Shown piece after piece: positions 1 through 6,889 of a stretch of DNA of 22,758 bases. Both the position numbers and the translations under genes were made by a program. The notes under the pieces are model-generated. The model saw only the letters and a list, made by a program, of their open reading frames with translations, was not told where the DNA came from and searched no databases. Source of the stretch: Lachnospiraceae bacterium (lineage in GTDB: Bacteria; Bacillota; Clostridia; Lachnospirales; Lachnospiraceae); contig CAAEMT010000011.1 in NCBI GenBank assembly GCA_900757145.1, positions 1-22,758 of the forward strand, written 5' to 3'. Position 1 is the first letter of the stretch, and each line of letters begins with the position of its first letter.

Positions 1-123
1 TAGATTCCTATTCTTTCGTATGAAAGACTAAATTCTACTTGTGCAAGAGTAAATTCCATCATGGAGATGGAGAGTGGAATTTAAGTTTGCATTTTAGGAC
101 TGTTTAAACATCTAAAAAAACAG
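1..123. other. Non-coding stretch upstream of secG
   Basis: I see no gene here. The stretch holds small inverted repeats: CTTTC/GAAAG at 13-17 and 22-26, and a perfect 9-bp pair TAAATTCCA/TGGAATTTA at 50-58 and 75-83 around a purine-rich loop. They may belong to the 3' end or terminator of a gene outside the window, but no T-run follows directly, so the role is unknown. Confidence 0.4.
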
Positions 124-152
124 TTGAAATCCTGCATCTACTGTGATAAACT
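124..152 (+). promoter_or_regulatory. Predicted sigma-A-type promoter of secG
   Basis: TTGAAA at 124-129 and TAAACT at 147-152 are separated by 17 nt, and the secG ribosome site follows about 16 nt after the -10. Spacing and hexamers fit a housekeeping promoter. This is a motif match only. Confidence 0.55.
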
Positions 153-184
153 AACTATGTTTAACATAGGAGGTGTGGTTCGCT

Positions 185-412
185 GTGAGAATTTTTTTAA
201 CAATTATTTTTTTATTAGTCTGCATTGGACTGACTGTTATTGTTCTGGCTCAGCAGGGTAAGGACGCCGGACTTGGAGCGATTGGCGGAATAGGAGATAC
301 CTATTGGGGAAAGAACAAGTCACGTTCCATGGAAGGAAGACTTGTTAAGATTACAACATGGCTGGCAGTTTTATTTATTGTGCTTGCCGTTATTTTGAAC
401 TTGAACTTTTAA
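185..412 (+). CDS. secG: Preprotein translocase subunit SecG
   Basis: Small inner-membrane subunit of the SecYEG channel that assists SecA-driven protein export. The 75-residue product has two hydrophobic membrane spans (about residues 2-22 and 54-73) joined by a polar loop with the SecG hallmark run around LAQQGKDAGLGAIGG. The length matches the family. The start chosen is GTG at 185, because an earlier in-frame GTG at 173 overlaps the AGGAGG ribosome site (168-173). The spacing from AGGAGG to 185 is slightly long at 11 nt. rnr and smpB follow in the same direction, an arrangement common in Firmicutes, although a terminator hairpin lies between secG and rnr. Confidence 0.93.
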   Translation: MRIFLTIIFLLVCIGLTVIVLAQQGKDAGLGAIGGIGDTYWGKNKSRSMEGRLVKITTWLAVLFIVLAVILNLNF

Positions 413-420
413 GAGACAGG

Positions 421-450
421 GGACTGATGCGCTGGCGCAGCAGTCCTTTT
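421..450 (+). terminator. Intrinsic terminator or attenuator after secG
   Basis: GGACTG (421-426) pairs with CAGTCC (441-446), and TGCGC (428-432) pairs with GCGCA (435-439) around a TG loop, with a single A/G mismatch between the two helices. TTTT follows at 447-450. The T-run is short, so partial read-through into rnr 31 nt downstream is plausible. Confidence 0.75.
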
Positions 451-480
451 CCATTATAGAGCAATACGACTGGAGATGTT

Positions 481-2676
481 ATGACAGAAAAGAAGGAACA
501 ATTTGAAAGACGGAAAAAAGTGCTTTATGACATGATCTGTGATAAGCAGTACATTCCGATGAAGATAAAGGAGATCGCAATTTTACTGAATGTGCCCAAA
601 GACAGCAGAGAAGAACTGCGAAAGGTACTGGATGCTTTGGTACTTGACGGCAAGATCGAGCTGACGGCAAAGGGTAAGTACCGCAAGGCATCGGCAAAGT
701 TTCTGGAGGGTACATTTATTGCGCATCCGCGCGGTTTCGGTTTCGTAGAGGTCGATGGAAGAGAATCCGACATATTTATACCGGAGGAAGCAACGGCGGA
801 CGCCATGCACCGTGATACGGTTCAGGTTGCGATCCTGCAAAGCAAAGAAGGAAAGCGGCAGGAAGGTAAAATTGTAAAGATATTAGAGCATGGGATCAGG
901 GAACTGATTGGTACGTATCAGTGCCGCCCATCGGCCCATTACGGGTTTCTTTTACCGGATAATAAAAGAATAACGAAAGATATCTTTATTGCGCAGGAAA
1001 ACGCAGGAGGAGCTATGGACGGGCACAAGGTGCTTGTAGAGCTGCTTTCCTACGGTGGACATGGGAAAAGTCCTGAGGGGCGCGTAAAGGAGATCATCGG
1101 GCACATCAACGATCCGGGAACGGACATTATGTCAGTTGTATACGAATACGGTCTTCCGTTTGAATTTTCGGATCGTGTGATGAAGCAGGCAGAGCGCACG
1201 CCGGCTTGTGTCAGTGAGGCGGATATGCAGGGGCGGCGTGATCTGCGAGATGTTGTAATGGTGACGATCGATGGAGAGGATGCGAAGGATCTTGACGATG
1301 CAGTCTCCCTTTCCTTTGACGGTACGTATTACTATCTGGGAGTGCATATTGCAGATGTAACGAATTACGTGCAGGAGAACAGCGCGCTTGACTGTGAGGC
1401 ACGAACACGCGGGACAAGCGTATATCTGGCTGACCGTGTGATTCCGATGCTGCCGCACCGTCTCTCCAATGGTATCTGTTCTCTGAATGCGGGAGTAGAC
1501 CGTCTGGCAATGAGCTGCTTGATGCAGATAGACTGTAAGGGGAATGTAATCGACCATGAGGTGACGGAGAGCGTGATCCGCGTGGATAGGAGAATGTCGT
1601 ATACGCAGGTTAAAGAAATTCTGGAGTATGCGTCACATTTGCGCACAGAGCAGGATGGATCGCAGAAAGAGCAGGATACATTCTGGAAAGAGCCATGCGT
1701 TTTTTACGAAGAGTGCCGCGCTATCATTCCAATGCTTGAAAAGATGGAAGAGCTGATGCGTATTCTCCGTGTAAAACGAAAAAAACGGGGAGCAATCGAT
1801 TTTAATTTTCCGGAAGCAAAAGTTTTACTCGATGAAAACAGAGTTCCGATGGAAATCGTTCCGCAGGAGCCAAATACAGCAACGAGGATCATTGAAGAAT
1901 TTATGCTTTGCGCAAATGAGACGGTAGCGGAGCACTTTTTCTGGCAGGAAACACCGTTTTTATATAGAACACACGAGGCTCCCGACAGTGAGAAGATCGA
2001 GCAGCTTGCTTCCTTTATCGCAGGCTTTGGATATGGTATGAAAGGAATTTCGGATGAGGTGCATCCGAAAGAGCTTCAGAAGCTTCTTGCACGTACGGCG
2101 GATACGCCTCAGGAGCTGCTGATCAGCCGTCTGACGCTGCGCTCGATGAAGCAGGCAAGATATACAACGGAAGATACGGGGCATTTCGGACTTGCCGCGC
2201 AGCATTACTGTCACTTTACCTCGCCGATACGCCGTTATCCCGACCTTCAGATACACCGCATCATCAAAGATGTCCTGCGCGGCAGGCTGCGAGAAGAAAA
2301 GACGCAGCATTATACGGAGATACTTCCGGATATCGCCGAACACTGCAGCAAAACGGAACGCAGAGCGGATGAGGCGGAGCGCGATACCGTAAAGATGAAA
2401 AAAGCGCAGTACATGATGTCACATATCGGAGAAGAATACGATGCGGTGATTACAGGGCTTATGTCCTACGGAATGTACGCAGAGCTTCCTAATACTGTGG
2501 AAGGGCTGATTCATGTGACACGCATGTATGATGACAGATACTATTACCGTGAGGAGTCGTATGAGATGTACGGGATGGATACGGGGAGAATATTCCGGCT
2601 TGGCGATACAATCCGTATTCGCGTGACAGATGCAGACAAGGAAGCAAAGACCGTTGATTTTGAATTGGCAGAGTAA
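481..2676 (+). CDS. rnr: Ribonuclease R, 3'-5' exoribonuclease
   Basis: Processive 3'-5' exoribonuclease of the RNB family that degrades structured RNA and works with SmpB/tmRNA in clearing defective mRNA. The 731-residue protein has the expected order: N-terminal winged helix (about 5-65), two cold-shock RNA-binding domains (about 70-220), the RNB catalytic domain (about 250-590) and a C-terminal S1 domain (about 645-730). The RNB active-site motif TIDGEDAKDLDDAV places the metal-binding aspartates at D264, D270, D272 and D273. The length is normal for RNase R, and the helix-turn-helix domain separates it from RNase II. ATG 481 has a GGAGA ribosome site at 472-476. smpB follows after 13 nt, so the two are probably co-transcribed, which fits their shared role. 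Confidence 0.96.
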   Translation: MTEKKEQFERRKKVLYDMICDKQYIPMKIKEIAILLNVPKDSREELRKVLDALVLDGKIELTAKGKYRKASAKFLEGTFIAHPRGFGFVEVDGRESDIFIPEEATADAMHRDTVQVAILQSKEGKRQEGKIVKILEHGIRELIGTYQCRPSAHYGFLLPDNKRITKDIFIAQENAGGAMDGHKVLVELLSYGGHGKSPEGRVKEIIGHINDPGTDIMSVVYEYGLPFEFSDRVMKQAERTPACVSEADMQGRRDLRDVVMVTIDGEDAKDLDDAVSLSFDGTYYYLGVHIADVTNYVQENSALDCEARTRGTSVYLADRVIPMLPHRLSNGICSLNAGVDRLAMSCLMQIDCKGNVIDHEVTESVIRVDRRMSYTQVKEILEYASHLRTEQDGSQKEQDTFWKEPCVFYEECRAIIPMLEKMEELMRILRVKRKKRGAIDFNFPEAKVLLDENRVPMEIVPQEPNTATRIIEEFMLCANETVAEHFFWQETPFLYRTHEAPDSEKIEQLASFIAGFGYGMKGISDEVHPKELQKLLARTADTPQELLISRLTLRSMKQARYTTEDTGHFGLAAQHYCHFTSPIRRYPDLQIHRIIKDVLRGRLREEKTQHYTEILPDIAEHCSKTERRADEAERDTVKMKKAQYMMSHIGEEYDAVITGLMSYGMYAELPNTVEGLIHVTRMYDDRYYYREESYEMYGMDTGRIFRLGDTIRIRVTDADKEAKTVDFELAE

Positions 2677-2689
2677 GGGGGGAGAGAGG

Positions 2690-3154
2690 ATGGCAGGTTC
2701 CATAAAACTGATTGCAAACAATAAAAAAGCGTACCATGATTATTTTATTGAAGATAAATACGAGGCGGGCATTTCCCTGCATGGGACAGAAGTGAAGTCG
2801 CTACGTATGGGAAAATGCAGCGTCAAAGAGTCTTTTATTCGGATTGAGAATGGAGAGGTATTTATTTATGGAATGCATATCAGTCCATATGAGAAGGGCA
2901 ATATTTTTAACAAGGACCCGCTGCGTGTGAGAAAGCTTTTGCTCCATAAGGGCGAGATCAATAAGATTACCGGGAAGATCGCAGAAAAAGGCTATACACT
3001 TGTGCCGCTTCAGGTCTATTTCAGGGGAAGTCTCGCAAAAGTGGAAATCGGATTAGCAAAGGGAAAGAAGCTCTACGATAAGCGTCAGGACATTGCGAAG
3101 AAAGATCAGCGCAGAGAGGCAGAAAAGGAGTTCAAGGTACGGAATCTGTATTAA
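2690..3154 (+). CDS. smpB: SsrA-binding protein SmpB
   Basis: Partner of tmRNA in trans-translation: it binds the tRNA-like domain of SsrA and places it in the A site of stalled ribosomes. The 154-residue product has the family's beta-barrel core, with signatures such as NKKAYHDYF near the N-terminus, GTEVKSLR, and the YEKGNIFNKDP segment. The basic C-terminal tail (KKLYDKRQDIAKKDQ) normally enters the decoding centre. The start at ATG 2690 follows a GGGGGGAGAGAGG purine stretch; an in-frame upstream extension overlaps the rnr end and is not needed. The ssrA RNA gene is not in this window. Confidence 0.96.
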   Translation: MAGSIKLIANNKKAYHDYFIEDKYEAGISLHGTEVKSLRMGKCSVKESFIRIENGEVFIYGMHISPYEKGNIFNKDPLRVRKLLLHKGEINKITGKIAEKGYTLVPLQVYFRGSLAKVEIGLAKGKKLYDKRQDIAKKDQRREAEKEFKVRNLY

Positions 3155-3328
3155 AGTACACAGAGGCAGAGATGCGGATAAGCAGTGAGCCGGATCGGAT
3201 CGCATATGCGGGAATTGATCTGTAACACTGGAAAAGAAGGAAGATTCACGAACAGATGGAGGATCATACACAGAAATATCCCTGTCATCCGGTTCGGGAA
3301 AATAAAAACAAGCAGGAGGAAGATAAGG

Positions 3329-5011
3329 ATGAAATTTAAAGACATGCCTTACAAGAGAGTGGATATGGAGGCAGCAAAGCAGGAGCTTGCCACTATTATG
3401 AAGGAGTTTGAAGCTGCGAAGACAGCGCAGGAGCAGCTTGAGGTGCATAAACGTTATTACGCGCTCTCCGAACGCATGCAGACGCAGATGACGATTGCAA
3501 GTATCCGTCACAGCATTGATACATCAGATGAATTTTATGAGGCGGAAAAGACGTATTACGATCAGGAGGGACCGGCATTTGACAATCTCGCAGTGCAGTA
3601 CAAAAAAATGCTGTACGCATCGCCGTTTCGTGAGGAGATCGAAAAGGTGATCGGAGGACCGGCGATCCGTAATATCGAGCTTGCCTCTAAAGCAGTCAGC
3701 GAGGAGATCATTCCGCTGATGCAGGAAGAAAATGCGCTCGTGACGGAGTACGAAAAGCTTCTGGCAAGCGCGTCAATCGACTGGGAGGGCGAGACGCTGA
3801 ATCTTTCCACGATCATCCCGTATCTGAACAATAAAGATCGCGATATAAGAAGAAAGGCTGCCGCGAAGGCAAATGAGTTTTACAAAAGCATTGAGGAGCA
3901 GCTTGATGAGCTTTATGACAAGCTTGTGAAAAACCGTACACAGCAGGCACAGAAGCTTGGTTTTGAGACATATACGGAGCTTGGCTACTGTCGTATGCAG
4001 CGCAACAGCTATTGGAGAGAAGAAGTAGAGCGTTTCCGTGCGCAGGTCAAAAAAGACTGGGTGCCGTTTGCCGAGGAAATGTGGGAGAACCGCAGAGTGC
4101 GTCTCGGACTTGATTCGATGTATCATATGGATGAGGGCGTGAGCTTTCCGAATGGCACTCCAACGCCTACAGGCACGCCGGAGGAGATCTTAAAGAGCGG
4201 TCAGGAGATGTACGAGGAGCTTTCACCGGAGACGAAGGAGTTCTTTGACTTTATGATGGACGGCGATCTGTTCGATGTATTTTCACGTCCGCACAAGCAG
4301 GTCGGAGGTTATATGACGTACCTGCCGGATTACCATGCGCCGTTTATCTTTGCAAACTTCAACGGAACAGCGGGGGATGTAGATGTTGTAACGCATGAAT
4401 GCGGTCACGCATTTCAGGGTTACCTTGCCGGAAAGGATCCGATCTTAGAGCACGCAGACATTACGATGGACACGGCAGAGACACACTCGATGTCGATGGA
4501 GTTTTTTACAAATCCGTGGATGGAAAAATTCTTTGGCAGCCGCGCTTCTGATTTCTTGAAATCACAGCTTGAGGATGCAGTCGTATTTATTCCGTACGGA
4601 AGCATGGTGGATGAGTTCCAGCATATCGTATACGATAATCCGAATCTGACTCCGGCGCAGAGAAAGGAAGCATGGAAGAAGCTTGAGGCAGAATATAAGC
4701 CACATATGAAGTATGAAGAGGAATCCTCCTTCTTTGCAGAGGGAGGTTTCTGGCAGCGTCAGCACCATATTTACAGCTTCCCATTCTATTATATTGATTA
4801 TGCGATCGCACAGACGGACGCATTCCAGTATAAGATTTGGATGCAGAAAGATTATCACGCTGCATGGGAGAGTTATCTTGCTTTCTGTAAATCAAGCGCA
4901 TCGGATTTCTTCACGAATACGGTAAAGGCAGCGGGACTCGATTCTCCGTTTGAGGAAGGCACGATCGGTAAGATCGTAGAAGGACTGCGGGAAATCTACA
5001 AAAAGATGTAA
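3329..5011 (+). CDS. M3 family oligoendopeptidase (zinc metallopeptidase)
   Basis: Cytosolic zinc endopeptidase expected to cleave short oligopeptides, for example in peptide recycling. The 560-residue protein has the M3 signature HECGH (H356, E357, H360), with the third zinc ligand at E384 in the segment DTAETHSMSMEFF. The N-terminal half is helical and charged, as in thimet/PepF-like enzymes. No signal peptide is seen. The start is ATG 3329, where AGGAGG lies a few bases upstream; the open frame continues 48 codons further up but without family-like sequence. It resembles the shorter M3 group rather than classical PepF of about 600 residues, so no symbol is given. The 174 nt between smpB and this gene hold no recognisable gene or terminator. 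Confidence 0.93.
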   Translation: MKFKDMPYKRVDMEAAKQELATIMKEFEAAKTAQEQLEVHKRYYALSERMQTQMTIASIRHSIDTSDEFYEAEKTYYDQEGPAFDNLAVQYKKMLYASPFREEIEKVIGGPAIRNIELASKAVSEEIIPLMQEENALVTEYEKLLASASIDWEGETLNLSTIIPYLNNKDRDIRRKAAAKANEFYKSIEEQLDELYDKLVKNRTQQAQKLGFETYTELGYCRMQRNSYWREEVERFRAQVKKDWVPFAEEMWENRRVRLGLDSMYHMDEGVSFPNGTPTPTGTPEEILKSGQEMYEELSPETKEFFDFMMDGDLFDVFSRPHKQVGGYMTYLPDYHAPFIFANFNGTAGDVDVVTHECGHAFQGYLAGKDPILEHADITMDTAETHSMSMEFFTNPWMEKFFGSRASDFLKSQLEDAVVFIPYGSMVDEFQHIVYDNPNLTPAQRKEAWKKLEAEYKPHMKYEEESSFFAEGGFWQRQHHIYSFPFYYIDYAIAQTDAFQYKIWMQKDYHAAWESYLAFCKSSASDFFTNTVKAAGLDSPFEEGTIGKIVEGLREIYKKM

Positions 5012-5076
5012 TTGATCACGATCGGATAGACAGGAAGCGGCATTTTGATCATTACATACAAAAGGAATGAATTGTC

Positions 5077-6006
5077 ATGACCGATCGAATTATTTGGCTC
5101 TATGTCCTCGCAGCAGTCTGTGTTTTGTGCATTGTGTTTGGCGCTGCGGCATTTTTCTACTACCGAGCGCTGCTTATTCGAATGGAACGGCTTCTGTACA
5201 GGTATCAGGAAGGCCGCGCAAATGCAGTACAGGAGACGCTTGCTGAAACGAGAGAATCAAAGCTTGAATCACAGCTTCACAGTATCTTGCGCCAGTCTGC
5301 TGCGGCACAGGAGCGTTCATCGAAGGATCGGGAGAGTCTGGCAGGGCTTTTGTCTGATCTTTCGCATCAGCTAAAGACGCCGCTTGCGAATGTCGTGATG
5401 GATGCGGAGCTTTTGCAGGACGAGGGGCTGACACGACAGGAACAGCTCCGGTTTTCTGCTCATATAGAAGAGCAGGCGAGGAAAATGCAGTGGCTTCTAT
5501 CGGCGCTTGTAAAATCCTCCCGCCTGGAGCATGGAATTATACAGTTTCAGGCAGGGCTTTGCAGCATCCGAAAGACGCTTGCAAAGAGTGTGAGCGCAGT
5601 TTATGCGCAGGCGCAGGAAAAGGAGATACAGATTGAGCTTGAAGATTTTGCTGACCGTAAGCTGTACCACAATGAAAAATGGACTGCGGAGGTTTTTGCG
5701 AATATCCTCGAAAATGCCGTCAAATACAGTCCAAAAGCTTCTGTCATCCGTGTGTCGGCGCAGCCTTTAGAGCTGTATACAAAGATTGATGTCTGCGATC
5801 AGGGACCGGGGGTTCCCAAGGAAGACTGCGCAAAAATTTTTCAGCGCTTTTACCGCTCAGAATCAGTCGATCAGGAGGAAGGAACAGGACTTGGACTATA
5901 TCTGGCGCAGACAATCCTAGCACAAGAGAAAGGGTACGTTACATGTGCCGAAAATCCGGAAGGTGGAAGTTGCTTTTCCGTATTCTTGTTAAACGACATG
6001 CCGTGA
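5077..6006 (+). CDS. Sensor histidine kinase (module 1), no adjacent response regulator
   Basis: Membrane histidine kinase of 309 residues. One strong hydrophobic span (about 8-30) is followed by a charged, coiled-coil-like linker (about 32-88). The HisKA box SDLSHQLKTPL has the phosphoacceptor at H97, and the HATPase domain shows the N box ENAVKYSP (E212-N213), the G1 box DQGPGVP and the G2 box GTGLGLYLA (269-277). There is almost no extracytoplasmic sensor, which is typical of kinases that sense through a partner ABC transporter. The transporter genes follow directly. No response-regulator gene lies beside it: the peptidase gene ends only 65 nt upstream. The ribosome site AAAGGA is about 11 nt from ATG. 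Confidence 0.93.
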   Translation: MTDRIIWLYVLAAVCVLCIVFGAAAFFYYRALLIRMERLLYRYQEGRANAVQETLAETRESKLESQLHSILRQSAAAQERSSKDRESLAGLLSDLSHQLKTPLANVVMDAELLQDEGLTRQEQLRFSAHIEEQARKMQWLLSALVKSSRLEHGIIQFQAGLCSIRKTLAKSVSAVYAQAQEKEIQIELEDFADRKLYHNEKWTAEVFANILENAVKYSPKASVIRVSAQPLELYTKIDVCDQGPGVPKEDCAKIFQRFYRSESVDQEEGTGLGLYLAQTILAQEKGYVTCAENPEGGSCFSVFLLNDMP

Positions 6007-6070
6007 AGTATAAAAAACTGCGTTTTGCACACTCTCGCATTTTCAAAAGCTTTCATAGAGAACACAAAGG

Positions 6071-6097
6071 AATCCTGACAGTTTTGTCAGGATTTTT
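6071..6097 (+). terminator. Intrinsic terminator after the module 1 kinase
   Basis: A perfect 10-bp stem, AATCCTGACA (6071-6080) with TGTCAGGATT (6085-6094), closes a 4-nt loop and runs directly into a T-tract. Its right arm contains the first TTGTCAGG copy of the operator array, so the two signals overlap. Confidence 0.85.
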
Positions 6098-6145
6098 TTG
6101 TGCATTGTCAGGGTATTGTCAGGAAGACCGTGTAAACTGTAAAAT
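6084..6145 (+). promoter_or_regulatory. Three-copy TTGTCAGG operator array and promoter of the module 1 ABC genes
   Basis: TTGTCAGG occurs at 6084-6091, 6105-6112 and 6116-6123, so the copy starts are 21 and 11 bp apart, close to two turns and one turn of the helix. OmpR-type regulators usually bind phased direct repeats. The last copy overlaps a -35-like TTGTCA (6116-6121), followed by an 18-nt spacer and TAAAAT (6140-6145). I infer activation of the ATPase/permease operon by a response regulator. Which regulator binds is unknown, since none is encoded beside this kinase. Confidence 0.65.
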
Positions 6146-6218
6146 ATAAGAACGGGGCGAAGGGAAAACAGGAAGTTTGGCGGCGCTGCCGTTCGTAAAA
6201 ACAGCAGGAGGGGATCTT

Positions 6219-6884
6219 ATGGAGATTTTAAAGACGGAAGGACTGAAAAAATATTATGGGAGCGGCAGTAATCAGGTCAAGGCGCTCGATGGCGTGGATT
6301 TGTCTGTAAAAGAGGGAGAGTTTGTTGCGGTTGTAGGTACGAGCGGCAGCGGAAAGTCAACGCTTCTGCACATGCTCGGTGGACTTGATTACCCGACAGA
6401 AGGAAAAGTAACGGTGGACGGCAAGGATATTTTTAAGTTAAAGGAGACAGAACTGACGATTTTTCGCCGGAGAAATATCGGATTCATCTTCCAGAACTAT
6501 AATCTTGTACCTGTGCTGAATGTGTACGAGAATATCGTGCTTCCGATTGAACTGGACGGTAGCAGACCGGATAAAGCGTTTGTGCGCGAGGTGATGGAAT
6601 CTCTGGGAATCTATGAGAGGCGTTTTGCGATGCCGAATCAGCTCTCGGGCGGACAGCAGCAGAGAGTTGCGATCGCGCGTGCGCTGGCATCAAAGCCTGC
6701 CATTGTCCTTGCCGATGAGCCGACAGGGAATCTCGATTCACGCAATTCACAGGAAGTCATGGGGCTTCTCAAGGTCACAGGCGAGCAGTTTGGACAGACG
6801 ATCATCATGATCACGCACAACGAACTGCTGGCGCAGCTTTGCAGCCGCATTGTCCGCATTGAGGACGGAAAAATCTGGAGGTGA
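6219..6884 (+). CDS. ABC transporter ATP-binding protein (module 1, FtsE/MacB-like)
   Basis: Cytoplasmic ATPase expected to drive the FtsX-type permease encoded next. The 221 residues carry every key motif: Walker A GTSGSGKST (K46), Q-loop QNYNLVP, signature LSGGQQQR, Walker B LADEPTGNLD (D166, E167) and the switch histidine in MITHN. Sequence and length match the family that pairs with FtsX-like permeases in antimicrobial-peptide export or sensing. ATG 6219 has an AGGAGGGG ribosome site. An in-frame TTG 14 codons earlier lacks one. The stop codon reaches 6884, and the permease start at 6890 follows almost at once, so translation is probably coupled. Confidence 0.95.
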   Translation: MEILKTEGLKKYYGSGSNQVKALDGVDLSVKEGEFVAVVGTSGSGKSTLLHMLGGLDYPTEGKVTVDGKDIFKLKETELTIFRRRNIGFIFQNYNLVPVLNVYENIVLPIELDGSRPDKAFVREVMESLGIYERRFAMPNQLSGGQQQRVAIARALASKPAIVLADEPTGNLDSRNSQEVMGLLKVTGEQFGQTIIMITHNELLAQLCSRIVRIEDGKIWR

Positions 6885-6889
6885 CTGAA

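Noticed and set aside
3155..3328. tmRNA (ssrA) next to smpB
   Set aside because: The gap is too short, and no tRNA-like ends or tag-coding frame are visible.
3185..3328. N-terminal extension of the M3 peptidase
   Set aside because: The 48 extra codons lack family-like sequence, and the AGGAGG site clearly serves ATG 3329.
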